Shown: piece by piece, positions 41,628 through 50,304 of the stretch
Position numbering within the stretch: the first letter of the stretch is position 1
Layout of the letters: the number at the start of each line of letters is the position of its first letter
Source of the DNA: JAFGCL01 sp964423835
GTDB lineage: Bacteria > Chloroflexota > Dehalococcoidia > UBA2247 > RBG-13-53-26
Direction: 5' to 3'
Assembly: GCA_964423835.1 (NCBI GenBank)
Contig: CAYRGJ010000005.1
Span: 62,001 to 126,000, forward strand
Length of the DNA: 64,000 nt
The notes under the pieces: generated by a model
Told to the model about the DNA's origin: nothing
The model's input: the letters and a program-made list of their open reading frames with translations, nothing else
Databases searched by the model: none
Program-made: the position numbers and the translations under genes

Positions 41628-41675
41628 TTCGTTCTCCCTCCGTTCTCGTTGGCGGTGTCAGCGCCCCAGAGAGGG

Positions 41676-41728
41676 AAAACAAAAGCGGGGAAGCAGTGTT
41701 CTCTCCATCTCTGGAGCGCTTCCCCGCT
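41676..41728 (-). terminator. Rho-independent terminator or attenuator on the minus strand
   Basis: AGCGGGGAAGC (41684-41694) pairs over 11 bases with GCTTCCCCGCT (41718-41728). Reading on the minus strand, the stem is followed by TTTTGTTTT (reverse of 41676-41683). The inner loop can add TCCA/TGGA. It lies 50 bases upstream of the late operon and downstream of the minus-strand 43-kb genes, with a plus-strand lipoprotein between, so it either stops early transcription or is a site where late antitermination acts. Confidence 0.75.
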
Positions 41729-42067
41729 ATTCAGTTGGGTTCAGACTGCGGCCGGAGAGAATGCCTGTCAAGAGTTCGAGCACGGAAACGGAGGGGGATA
41801 GCCAACGAGTCACCCCGGTGCGCTGAACCGGGGGTCACCTGTCAAACCTAACTGGCCCAGTTCCTATCATCATCAGCCACATCAGTTATCATCCTGTGAC
41901 TGACGTGAGTGGCCTCGTGACAAGTCTGTTACAGTCGTGTGCTATAAGAAGATGTACTCATATGATAGTTGCGTGCTTGGGCCACTGCGGAGCGTTCAAC
42001 CAATCCTCAGGCCCACACCAAAGGGAGCCAGCTCGCCTCCAGGCGACCGCGACCTAAGGAGAGCCGA
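41729..42067. other. Regulatory region between the late operon and the lipoprotein gene
   Basis: No gene is supported. On the minus strand two TTGACA boxes occur (reverse of about 41844-41849 and 41765-41770) without convincing -10 partners at 17 bases; a late promoter using a viral activator is possible. On the plus strand TATAAG at 41943-41948 is a candidate -10 for the lipoprotein, whose leader contains a good TAAGGAGAG ribosome site. Confidence 0.45.
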
Positions 42068-43003
42068 ATGATGCGAGTATTCAGGCCAGTGATTGTCATG
42101 CTGGCAATAGCGATTGTGGCGGCTGCCACTGTCACTGGGTGTGAGGCCGAAGGAAGAAGGGAGTATACGCTGTCCGTCTCATGTATACCTGCTGAAGGGG
42201 GGACAGTCTACGGTCCAATGGGAGTTGATAACCTCAAAGGGCCTTTCTATGAAGGCGAGGAATTCTATCTCTTCGCAAGTCCGAACATACATGAATGCTA
42301 CGAATTCGACTATTGGAGTGGTGATGTGTCATGCAACGTGACTCCATATGACTCCGACAAGACCTTCATCAATTGGGATTCCAACAAGACGATAGTCGCA
42401 CACTTCCGCAAGTCTATCGAAGGGCGAGTCTGGACCAAAGATGGCTCGTACATAGCGCAGTGCTCCAAACCGATAATCTTAGTTAACAATCCATCTGCGG
42501 CCAATCCTACCTACGCTCAGTTGCTTTCATTCTTGAAACAGGATAGAACAGAGGCAAATCCTTACACTGGTGGCTGCAATAGCGCTATTCTCTGTCCGCC
42601 TGACAAGCGCGATGTTCTCGAGGCACTTAACAAAGAGTATGAAGAGGCGAAGGCCGCCGGTACAGTAGTAGATAGACCCTCCGTATGTTCCGAGTATGCT
42701 GAGATGCTTCATAATAACGCTGAAAAGGCAGGCATCAGGGCAGGTTACGTCCTATGTACGGACCACGCCATGAATGTATTTGAGGCAGTCGACAAAGGAT
42801 TGATCTATATTGACGACACCGGTTCGGTCTGGTCGTTCGATGGCATCGACAAGCTGGCCACAGTGGGGGCGGACGGCAGAATTCGGCTCGCGCCCCTATG
42901 GCCAGAAGATCAGGCGAAGTACACGTCAGTGGATTTTCCGAACCCGGTGTATTGTGAGGCAACTGTGTGGTGGGGAGGATCATCCGCGAAGTGTCAGACA
43001 TAG
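42068..43003 (+). CDS. Lipoprotein with InlB-type repeat and transglutaminase-like domain
   Basis: TAAGGAGAG precedes the ATG at 42068; the frame is open further upstream without support. The 311-residue precursor has a signal peptide with lipobox VTGC. Residues 30-110 match a divergent InlB B-repeat (SVSCIPAEGGTVYGPMG, GEEFYLFASPN, YWSGDV, VAHF). The C-terminal part has the transglutaminase order of Cys, His, Asp: RPSVCSEYAEML, CTDHAMNVFEA, IYIDDTGS. It is read against the viral genes and is likely a lysogenic conversion gene expressed by the prophage state. It may act in cell-surface protein crosslinking or host defence. Confidence 0.78.
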   Translation: MMRVFRPVIVMLAIAIVAAATVTGCEAEGRREYTLSVSCIPAEGGTVYGPMGVDNLKGPFYEGEEFYLFASPNIHECYEFDYWSGDVSCNVTPYDSDKTFINWDSNKTIVAHFRKSIEGRVWTKDGSYIAQCSKPIILVNNPSAANPTYAQLLSFLKQDRTEANPYTGGCNSAILCPPDKRDVLEALNKEYEEAKAAGTVVDRPSVCSEYAEMLHNNAEKAGIRAGYVLCTDHAMNVFEAVDKGLIYIDDTGSVWSFDGIDKLATVGADGRIRLAPLWPEDQAKYTSVDFPNPVYCEATVWWGGSSAKCQT

Positions 43004-43076
43004 ACATCAACCGCCGCACTCTCAGCCTCAGATGGCCACACGCAGGAGTCAGGACAGAAGGAGAGGTCTTCCCAGC

Positions 43077-43259
43077 CTAAAGCGTCACGATGTGACAGGC
43101 ACATCGGCACGGCCGGTGAAATATCCGTCCGCGGTCACCGCTCGAGAACTTCTCACTAGTCACTACCTTGCGGCCCCGGCGCATGACGGTCTCCATAGTG
43201 CCGCACTTCGGACAGTAGACCCGCTGTGAGGAAAAGGGAGCGGCCACTACCGCCCGCAC
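43077..43259 (-). CDS. Small zinc-ribbon protein
   Basis: The 60-residue product starts at a GTG and has RVYCPKCGTMETVMRRG, then HRPCRCACHIVTL, two Cys clusters that could bind zinc. It overlaps the upstream JAMM gene by 13 bases. No family name. Similar ribbons occur in many small viral regulators. Confidence 0.55.
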   Translation of the reverse strand: MRAVVAAPFSSQRVYCPKCGTMETVMRRGRKVVTSEKFSSGDRGRIFHRPCRCACHIVTL

Positions 43260-43564
43260 CTTCGCCCTATGTCATGGCACTTGATCTCGCCGGTCTCGGG
43301 CACGGCAATGCACAGGTGCCGGATGCCCAGGCGGCAGCCCTCCTTTATGTCCTGTCGGCTCGGTTGCGGCGTTCCGCCGGGATGAGTGTGGAACAGGCCG
43401 GTCGGCCGGTACCCTGCGGGGCAGCTCACGTCGATCTGCACGCCGTAGCGGTGCCCGATCGTCTCCCTGCCGGCCACGAAGTTGCCTTTGCCGTCCTCGC
43501 ATATGCAGAAGCCGTGCTCAATGCCGTCGTTGGCCAGGCTGAGATCGATCTGTCCCTGTCCCAT
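43247..43564 (-). CDS. JAMM/MPN (JAB) metalloprotease-like protein
   Basis: AGGAGGAGG lies about 9 bases before the ATG at 43564; the frame is open to 43678 without a ribosome site. The 105-residue product contains GLFHTHPGGTPQPSRQDIKEG, the H-x-H-P-x(n)-S-x2-D metal site of JAMM isopeptidases, and CHDI near its end. It is the second JAMM domain in the element; the first ends the polyvalent protein. In phages JAMM proteins are proposed to cut ubiquitin-like modifiers or processed polyproteins; here it may mature the polyvalent product. Confidence 0.75.
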   Translation of the reverse strand: MGQGQIDLSLANDGIEHGFCICEDGKGNFVAGRETIGHRYGVQIDVSCPAGYRPTGLFHTHPGGTPQPSRQDIKEGCRLGIRHLCIAVPETGEIKCHDIGRRCGR

Positions 43565-43595
43565 GGCGCCCCTCCTCCTGCTCAGGTATGGCATT

Positions 43596-44222
43596 TCACC
43601 TGGTCCGGCAGTCTGCCGCGCTGACCGCCTGGGGATTCGGGCACCTCTGCGGTCGGTGAGGCTGTTCCGCGTCGGCAAACTGCTCCTCGTCTTCCATGTC
43701 GTCGATGACGAACACCGCTATCTCGGGGTCGGCGGCTATGGTGTCCGCGCAGCGCTTCAGTTTCTTGACAAGGCTGGCCCGTGAGACCACAGCGCTCTGC
43801 ACCAGCAGCTGAGCCTGGTGCACCATCCGGCTGCCGCTGTTGTGCATCCTGGCCTGACTGGAGGCTTTCGCCATCGCGGCCTCCAAGGTCTTTACCAAGT
43901 CTTTGCGCTTCGCATAGTCGTCGTCACCAATGAGAGAGACATAGGCCGCGCGGCATGCGGCCAGCAGGTCGGGAGCTGCCGCCATGATCTGCGCGTTGCC
44001 GCGCTGGTGCTCGGGGTGGCCAGTGGTGTAGATGCCGGCCAGAGCATAGCCGTGTATCCTGCAGACGACTGTCAGTGAGCCATCGCCTTGCTCCTTGACC
44101 TCCCAGTCCTCCCGGGTGAATGGAGCGGCCCTTTCGTCTCCGGCCAAGGCCAGGGCGCACGACGGGCACAGCGCCATGTGCCCGCGTCCTCTCAGCTCGT
44201 TGGGCAGCTTGATGACAGTCAT
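43596..44222 (-). CDS. Hypothetical phage-type protein
   Basis: The 208-residue product overlaps the polyvalent gene by 4 bases, with GAGGAGGCG upstream. A Cys pair near the N-terminus (MALCPSCALALAG) and the NAQIMAAAPDLLAACRAA stretch, which recurs in small phage proteins of unknown role, are the only marks. The second half is helical and charged (LVKTLEAAMAKASSQ, LVKKLKRCADTIAADPE), with a low-complexity Pro/Arg tail. Confidence 0.65.
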   Translation of the reverse strand: MTVIKLPNELRGRGHMALCPSCALALAGDERAAPFTREDWEVKEQGDGSLTVVCRIHGYALAGIYTTGHPEHQRGNAQIMAAAPDLLAACRAAYVSLIGDDDYAKRKDLVKTLEAAMAKASSQARMHNSGSRMVHQAQLLVQSAVVSRASLVKKLKRCADTIAADPEIAVFVIDDMEDEEQFADAEQPHRPQRCPNPQAVSAADCRTR

Positions 44223-47200
44223 AGCGCCTCCTCGGGCAGCTTGTTGAATCGGTAGAACTCGTACTGCCGCCCTAGGGCGGGGTGATAGAGGCGGGACCTC
44301 TTCCTGAAGTGATCCCGCACGTCAGCGGGCACGCCGGCGTGGAAGTAGGCCATGCCCCCACCGGAGTGACGAGCCCGTCCCCTGTTCACCACATCCATGT
44401 CCGCATCCTTCTTCGGCAGCGCGCAGTTGATATCCCCGGTGTGGCTGCCGCTGACGCAAACGGCATACTTGGTGTGCTTGGTGAGATCCCCGATGGAGAA
44501 GGTGTCCTCCAGCCAGGTTTCATCGCCGCCCTGGCTGGGATGAGTGTGGAACATCCCCGCCGCCGGCCTGCCGAGCTCCCGACAGCCCTGGATTCGAATC
44601 GCGCAGGTGCTGCCAGTGCACTCAGGGCCCGGCACGAGTGAGCCGTTGTCTTCGCACATCTCGAAGCCGCGTTCATGCGTAGTGGTGCGGTTCGCCAGCC
44701 GGGTCATCTTCTTCAGGGTCTCCGGAGCGAAGGTGATCGGCCGCTGGCTGAACTGGACGGTCACCGGCAGGACCTCGACCTTGACCGCCTTGCCGGAGAT
44801 CGCCGGCGCCGCTGCCCTCTTCTCCTCCTCCTCGATGTCGTTGATGGCCTTCAGCACCCCGCCAATGTCATCCGCCCTTCGTTTGCGCTCCTGCTTGCCG
44901 ACGGTGAAGCGGCAATGGGTGGCGTCGCCGCACTTGCCGGATATCTTGATCGTCGGCGCCTTAACCTTGCTGGCTGGCTGCGCACCGGCGCCCTCCGGCT
45001 GGTCCTTCCTTTCGGCTGCCCGGCGCACCGGGCACAGCTTGGGGTCGCCACCCGCCGGTTCGCCGATGGGCCTGGCGATTAGGCAGGGCTTCCCCATCAG
45101 CCGGCACCGCTGCCAGTAGCTCGCTGACTCCCACTTGCTGCGCTGATAGTCCTGCACCAGATCCACATGGGGACAGTCTATCTTCTGCTTCTGCCACCAC
45201 TCGTTGGGTTCGACACGCAGCCGCTTTGGCGGCAGCCTGGTATTCATCTCGGCCTGCTGAAACATCACCGACTGCCCGCGACAGATGTTCCTGGCGGTCT
45301 CCAGCTTGTCCCCGGCCTTCACCACGTTCGCCCGATAGACCTGCAGCGACTTCGCGGCGGCCTGCAACGTCTTGGCAGCGCTGGACACGGCGCTGCAGTA
45401 GGATGCGGGAGGCCTGGGCGCCGGCTGGAACAGCCTTGTCGCCTGCTCCTCCGCCTCGCCCTTGTTGACCGCCGCGTCCAGAGCCTGGTCCTTCGTCAGC
45501 CGGGCTCCGGGGATCAGCGCCCCCTGGGCCGGAGGCGGAGACTCCATGACAACATCCGCGTACCCCTTGAGGAGCTGGCCAATCTTCTTCCCGGACCTGG
45601 CCCGCTCATCAAGCAGCCTCAGCAGCCGCTCCTGCAGCGGGTTCAGCCGCCGCTCGAACATCTGGGCCTGGTTGAGATAGGTGGCCACCGTCATCCCGGG
45701 TGTCTTCCTGATGTCGGAGAAGACGACCACGGCAGCTGCCAGGTCCTCGCCAATGGCCAGCGCCGGATCCCGGCGGTTGGACCGGCACAGCGCCTCGCTC
45801 TTGGCCAGCTTGCCCAGCGCCTGGGCGATGCCGTTGAACACATTCCGAACGCCCGGCTCGGTGCTCTCAAAGAACTTCTCCGCCAACTTCAAACCGGAGT
45901 CGCCCGGGAACGCATTCACGAACAGGGCCATGACCATCCGCCGGATGCCGTCCTGGTTGAGCTGGCCGCGGCTGTCCGTGATCTGTGCCCGCTGGTTGGC
46001 CGGTATCGTGGCCAGGAAGGCCGACACGAACTGCCCGTTGCTGATTGCGCGCAGGGCATCCTCAATGCCCTGGTCGCCGCCCACCTCGAGCTGCTGCACC
46101 ATTTCCGGTGTCAGGTGAGAGGCGTCCGCCCGGGCTACCTCGATGGCCGACGGAGCCAGGGTCGTCGATGCGTTGGCCTCTTCGACAAACTGGCGCCGCG
46201 GCACGTCCGTGAGCCGGAGCCGCACCAGCACCGGCGCCTTCATACCGCGGGCCTCCTCCTCGGAAACGCCCAGGGACGCGGCCCGGGCCGTCAGATCTTC
46301 GCGGTACCTCGCATAGACCTCCGGGAACTGAGCCGCCGCCAGCTGTATGGCCATGACCCGGCCGTTCCCCGACTCCACCACGTTGTCCGGCCCCACGATC
46401 GGGGCTCCGCGGTCGATGGAGTGGAAGTCCGACAGCAGGGCGTCCGGATCGAGGTTCTTCGCGATGCTCTGGACCTGGCTGCGGTTCGCCTGACGGCCGC
46501 GCAGCCGCGGCTGCAGCTCCGCAGGGTAGTTCGGCGTCGGCTCAAACGTCACCGGGTCGTGGGAGGCCCTTAGGTCGGAGGCCTCCACCAGCTTGTTCCG
46601 GAACTCATAGCGGGTCAGGGTCGTGCTACCGATGGCGAAGGTGATCGCGCTGGGAGGAGGGGCGTGCGCCTCTTCAATCTTCTTCAGCACGTCCTCTATG
46701 GACCTGGTGAGCCCGCCGATGGAGCTGACAGCTTCCACGCTCTCGGAGGCTTTCACCTTCAGGGTGCAGATCTCCTTGCCCCGGCACTTGCCGGAGATAG
46801 TCACCCGCGGCTCCTGCCCCATGTCTCCCTGCAGGATCCTCAGATCATCCTCGGTGATGGCGTCGGCCGGCGCGTCCTTTGCCTCCGGCTCGTACTGCAC
46901 CACGGGGGAGGACATGACCGGATGGCGCATGAAGTCATCCATGAGGGCGTTCGAAATCGACTCGCTCCGGGCCTCGTCCTGGCGTTTGCCGTCGACCGCC
47001 TGGGCGATGATGAACTCCTTGTCGGCCAGGAGCTTCAGCATGCGCTCATCGATGGTGCCGCGCGCCAGCACGTTGACGATCTCGACGGTCTTCGTCTGTC
47101 CGATGCGGTAGGCCCGGTCCTCCGCCTGTTGCTTGGCCCCCGGAGTCCACGGCAGATCCAGGAACGCCACGCGATGCGAGGCCGTCAGGGTAATGCCCAC

Positions 47201-48841
47201 GCCGGCCGCGCCGATGGTGCCCAGGAAGTGGCACGGCGCCTGCGTCTTCTGGAACCTGTCGACGATCTCCTGGCGGGTCGCCTTCGGAACGCTGCCGTCG
47301 TAAATCACGGCATCGCCGGAGCACCGCTGCAGGTCCTCCAGGGGCCGGGTGAAGCTGGAGAAGATGATCACCTTGCCCTGGCCCTGGTAGCACGGCTTGA
47401 GCCAGTCGCAGACCGGCGCCACCTTTCCCTTCGCGGCCAGCAGCCGGAGCGCGTTCATCCGGGCCAGGGTTTCCGCCCGGGCCGCGTTCCGCGCCGCCTC
47501 CGTGCCCTGGGTCTCGCGCAGCCAGGAGAGGAAGTTGCGCTCCGCCTCACGGTACTCCTCGGCATTGGAGATGGGCACGAACATCGGCGTGTGGATCTTC
47601 GGCGGCAGGCTCTTGAGCACGTCCTTCTTCAGCCGGCGGATCATGATGTCCTTCAGCAACTCGTGGAGCTCGTGCAGGTTCCGGGCGCCCGTGAACACCA
47701 GGCGGCCCTTGATGTACTTGTGCTCCGTGTAGCGCTTCAGGAACTCCTGAAGGTCGTCGCGGCGCTTGAACCCCAGGAACACCAGCAACGCGAACAGCTC
47801 GATGGGCCGGTTCAGGATCGGCGTCCCGGTCACGGCCAGCCGATTCGGAATCGGCCGGTCCAGATCACCCGGCTTCAGTGGGTCCACCAGCTCCAGCAGG
47901 TTCTTGGTCCGCTGGGCCTCGAGGTTCTTGACCAGGTGCGCCTCATCGACGATGACGCACTTGAACCCGGCCTGCTTCAACTGGGTCAGGTAGCGGTCCA
48001 GCATCCCGTAGGTGAGGATGGTCCAGTCGGGCAGAGGGCGGGGAACGCTGCTCTTCCCATCCAGGACCACGGCCGTGTCGCCGGTTCGCCACATGGTCGT
48101 TATCTCACGGTGCCAGTTCCACAGCAGCGCCGCCGGCACGATGACCAGGGCCGGCAGATGGTCCGCGCCCCAGTGAATCGCCTGCGGAGTCTTGCCGAGG
48201 CCCATGTCGTCGCCCAGAAGCGCCCGGCTCCTGCCCTTGAGCCAGGCCACGCCCTCCTTCTGGAAATCGAAGAGCTCGAACTTCCTGGTCGGGGCCGGAA
48301 GCGAAGGAGACGCCGGCGCCGGCGGGGGCGCTTTCGTCTGGTCTTCGAGCCACCTGTCCATGGAGATCTGCCGCGGGTCAACGGCCGCGTGGCTCATCGC
48401 GGCTTCCCGGGCCAGGATAACCGCGGCCAGGCGGTGATAGCCGGTCTCCTGCCGCATCTTCCCTTTGACTCTGCAGGTGTAGTAGATGCGCTCGATGTGG
48501 TTCTTCCTCCACCTCCGGGCCCACGATGACAGCTCCGGCAGTTCGCCCTTGTGGCAGACGAAGTCCTTGACACCCTCGTGCTTCTCCATCGCCTCGTCGG
48601 CCAGCTCCCGCAGCGCCTTGTGGTTGGAGATGTCCATGTTCGCTGTCTCGAAAGCGAGCGTGTGGACATTCAACGTGTGCTTGGCCAGACAGTACTCAGC
48701 CGGGTCAAGGTCGCCCATGATGCAGGGGCAGTCTCCGGATTCGGCGTGCAGCTCGATCTGCTGCAGCTCTCCCAGGAGGCTCTTGTACTGCCATCCCAGC
48801 ATGTCCCGGGAGCTACTGGTATCTCTCGTGACGTTGCCCAT
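44219..48841 (-). CDS. Giant polyvalent protein: SNF2 helicase, ParB-like domain, JAMM domain
   Basis: GAGGAG lies 10 bases before the ATG at 48841; a frame to 48889 without a site gives 16 more residues. In about 1,540 residues the order is as follows (positions counted from the 48889 frame). A Cys-containing N-terminal region lies near residues 50-150. The SNF2 core is at about 195-650 (FQKEGVAWLKG, GDDMGLGKT, VDEAHLVK, VTGTPILNRP, RAYRIGQTKT). A ParB/DdrB-like region is at 780-900 (GPDNVVESGNGRVMAIQLA). Long helical linkers follow, then a Cys-rich zone near 1240-1300, and last a JAMM domain (GMFHTHPSQGG ... FSIGDLT). Two copies of an ISGKC-x5-C unit lie near 690 and 1315. Such multi-domain proteins are proposed to be injected with the genome to disarm host defences. 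Confidence 0.8.
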   Translation of the reverse strand: MGNVTRDTSSSRDMLGWQYKSLLGELQQIELHAESGDCPCIMGDLDPAEYCLAKHTLNVHTLAFETANMDISNHKALRELADEAMEKHEGVKDFVCHKGELPELSSWARRWRKNHIERIYYTCRVKGKMRQETGYHRLAAVILAREAAMSHAAVDPRQISMDRWLEDQTKAPPPAPASPSLPAPTRKFELFDFQKEGVAWLKGRSRALLGDDMGLGKTPQAIHWGADHLPALVIVPAALLWNWHREITTMWRTGDTAVVLDGKSSVPRPLPDWTILTYGMLDRYLTQLKQAGFKCVIVDEAHLVKNLEAQRTKNLLELVDPLKPGDLDRPIPNRLAVTGTPILNRPIELFALLVFLGFKRRDDLQEFLKRYTEHKYIKGRLVFTGARNLHELHELLKDIMIRRLKKDVLKSLPPKIHTPMFVPISNAEEYREAERNFLSWLRETQGTEAARNAARAETLARMNALRLLAAKGKVAPVCDWLKPCYQGQGKVIIFSSFTRPLEDLQRCSGDAVIYDGSVPKATRQEIVDRFQKTQAPCHFLGTIGAAGVGITLTASHRVAFLDLPWTPGAKQQAEDRAYRIGQTKTVEIVNVLARGTIDERMLKLLADKEFIIAQAVDGKRQDEARSESISNALMDDFMRHPVMSSPVVQYEPEAKDAPADAITEDDLRILQGDMGQEPRVTISGKCRGKEICTLKVKASESVEAVSSIGGLTRSIEDVLKKIEEAHAPPPSAITFAIGSTTLTRYEFRNKLVEASDLRASHDPVTFEPTPNYPAELQPRLRGRQANRSQVQSIAKNLDPDALLSDFHSIDRGAPIVGPDNVVESGNGRVMAIQLAAAQFPEVYARYREDLTARAASLGVSEEEARGMKAPVLVRLRLTDVPRRQFVEEANASTTLAPSAIEVARADASHLTPEMVQQLEVGGDQGIEDALRAISNGQFVSAFLATIPANQRAQITDSRGQLNQDGIRRMVMALFVNAFPGDSGLKLAEKFFESTEPGVRNVFNGIAQALGKLAKSEALCRSNRRDPALAIGEDLAAAVVVFSDIRKTPGMTVATYLNQAQMFERRLNPLQERLLRLLDERARSGKKIGQLLKGYADVVMESPPPAQGALIPGARLTKDQALDAAVNKGEAEEQATRLFQPAPRPPASYCSAVSSAAKTLQAAAKSLQVYRANVVKAGDKLETARNICRGQSVMFQQAEMNTRLPPKRLRVEPNEWWQKQKIDCPHVDLVQDYQRSKWESASYWQRCRLMGKPCLIARPIGEPAGGDPKLCPVRRAAERKDQPEGAGAQPASKVKAPTIKISGKCGDATHCRFTVGKQERKRRADDIGGVLKAINDIEEEEKRAAAPAISGKAVKVEVLPVTVQFSQRPITFAPETLKKMTRLANRTTTHERGFEMCEDNGSLVPGPECTGSTCAIRIQGCRELGRPAAGMFHTHPSQGGDETWLEDTFSIGDLTKHTKYAVCVSGSHTGDINCALPKKDADMDVVNRGRARHSGGGMAYFHAGVPADVRDHFRKRSRLYHPALGRQYEFYRFNKLPEEAL

Positions 48842-48962
48842 GCCGCCGCTCTCCTCGGTTTCGTTTCCGCCTCGCCCGGATGGGGGCATAAACGGTGGTC
48901 CGGCTGCTGATGAAGGGGTTCTTGCCCTCCAGCATGAGCTTCGCCGCCTGCCCCGGCCTCAT
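48813..48962 (-). CDS. 49-residue basic protein
   Basis: The product starts MRPGQAAKLMLEGKNPFISS and becomes Arg-rich (RARRKRNRGERRHGQ). Its ATG overlaps the upstream stop (ATGA at 48959-48962) and its end overlaps the start of the polyvalent gene, so it sits as a coupled link between two genes. No family recognised. Confidence 0.6.
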   Translation of the reverse strand: MRPGQAAKLMLEGKNPFISSRTTVYAPIRARRKRNRGERRHGQRHERYQ

Positions 48963-49756
48963 GCCGCCTCGCCCGCCGGCGCCGGACCGGGCTGCGTTCT
49001 AGCGCGGTTCTGCTGATCCCAGGCCTCGGCCACCCTGCCAAGGGGAATACCCATCTTGTCGGCCGTCGTCAGAAGCCTCAACGTGTCCTCCTGCCCGTGG
49101 CGGTAGGGAGCCTGCCGGAGCTCCGCCAGCCGGTCGATCCCCTCGAACATCTTGACCATCCTGTCCAGGTCGCCGCCCGGCTGCGGCTGCTGCGGCTGAA
49201 GCACGGACTGCAGCAGCAGAGGCAGGAGCTGCTCAAGTATCGCCCTGCCCCCCCGCTGTTTCTCGGCGGGCCCTGGCGTGGCCCCCGGCAGCGCCGGGTC
49301 CTGCCGCGGATTGTCGCCGGCTGCCGCCTGCGCCTCGGCCAGGACCTGGTCGAAGTGCGCCGTCACCGCGCGATTGATCAGGGTAGGCATCTGGTTCAGG
49401 TTCTGCACCACAGTCGTCTGGAAGCCCTGGAGATCCTGGCTGAGGGCCTCGATGCGGGCCTGCTGTGCCTGTATCGTCTCCGCCTGCTGGTCCAGGTGCT
49501 CCAGAAGCCGGTCGATCACCAGGGTCAGGCCGGAGGCCTCCGCCGGCTCGCCGGCCGGCGCCTCGGTATCCGCGGGAGCGGGGTTCGCCGGGGCGTCTGC
49601 CCCTGCAGGTTCCCGGGCCGCCCTCTCCCTGACCTCCGGCCCGATAATGCCGAAGTCGTCCGGATTCAACTCGGGATGCGAGGAAGCGAAATGCGAAGCC
49701 ATACGCGACCTGGCTTTGCCGCAGACAGGACAGGGCAGCTTCTCCTCACGGTTCAT
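48959..49756 (-). CDS. Zinc-finger and coiled-coil protein
   Basis: The 265-residue product has an N-terminal C2H2-like finger (PCPVCGKARSRMASHFASSH). A Pro/Ala-rich linker follows, then an Ala/Gln-rich coiled coil (HLDQQAETIQAQQARIEALSQDLQG) and a helical C-terminal part ending in PGPAPAGEAA. Proteins with a finger followed by a coil often bridge DNA and another protein. No known family; ATGA coupling joins it to both neighbours. Confidence 0.65.
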   Translation of the reverse strand: MNREEKLPCPVCGKARSRMASHFASSHPELNPDDFGIIGPEVRERAAREPAGADAPANPAPADTEAPAGEPAEASGLTLVIDRLLEHLDQQAETIQAQQARIEALSQDLQGFQTTVVQNLNQMPTLINRAVTAHFDQVLAEAQAAAGDNPRQDPALPGATPGPAEKQRGGRAILEQLLPLLLQSVLQPQQPQPGGDLDRMVKMFEGIDRLAELRQAPYRHGQEDTLRLLTTADKMGIPLGRVAEAWDQQNRARTQPGPAPAGEAA

Positions 49757-49896
49757 TTCCTCGCCTCCGGAGTGTTCTCCACCAGGTACACCACGGCATC
49801 GACCAGGGCCGCCACCGCCTGACTGATGTTCGCCAGGCTCACACCGCTGCGCTTCACGGCCAGGAGCTGGCTTGTGACAACCTGCTGCCGCGTCAT
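49753..49896 (-). CDS. 47-residue hypothetical protein
   Basis: The product reads MTRQQVVTSQLLAVKRSGVS and ends VYLVENTPEARK. It starts directly after the preceding stop and its own stop overlaps the next ATG (AAATGA). This perfect packing supports a real gene. It is predicted to be one amphipathic helix pair; function unknown. Confidence 0.65.
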   Translation of the reverse strand: MTRQQVVTSQLLAVKRSGVSLANISQAVAALVDAVVYLVENTPEARK

Positions 49897-50304
49897 CTAC
49901 CGCGCCTTCCTCGAAAGGCCGGGGGTGAGGTCAATCGGGGGCGGCGGCCAGAGTTTGTGGAACCTGGCGATCTCCTTCGCCTGATCCGGCGTCAGGTTCG
50001 CCAGCGCCTGCTTCCTGACCTCCCCCACGAACGCATCGAGCGCCGGCCGGCAGTTGGGGCAGGTCTGAAGCATGTTGAGCATATCTGTGGCCTGCAGGTG
50101 GTTCTCGCCGGACTGCCAGCGCTGGACCTCGCCGCGGAGAGCGTCAAGAGACTGGCGCGATTCGCTGATCTCCCGGGTCAGCCCGTCGACCCTGGCGGTA
50201 TCCTCTTTGATGATCTCGCGCACCTGGGGTTCGGCTACCTCAACCTCTATAGGATGAGTCTTCTGGCAGTCGGGGCAGTAGGCGTCGACCTTACGCAATG
50301 ACAT
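49897..50304 (-). CDS. Zinc-ribbon protein with coiled-coil middle
   Basis: The 135-residue product has CPDCQKTHP at the N-terminus and CPNCRPALDAF near residue 83, which together can form a zinc ribbon. A helical stretch with a heptad-like pattern lies between (VDGLTREISESRQSLDALRGEV). It overlaps the preceding gene by 14 bases. Role unknown; possibly a regulator of this middle operon. Confidence 0.65.
   Translation of the reverse strand: MSLRKVDAYCPDCQKTHPIEVEVAEPQVREIIKEDTARVDGLTREISESRQSLDALRGEVQRWQSGENHLQATDMLNMLQTCPNCRPALDAFVGEVRKQALANLTPDQAKEIARFHKLWPPPPIDLTPGLSRKAR

Noticed and set aside
46664..48529. Open frame of 621 codons on the plus strand
   Set aside because: It is antisense to the SNF2 part of the polyvalent gene; Arg/Leu/His-rich, with no domain.
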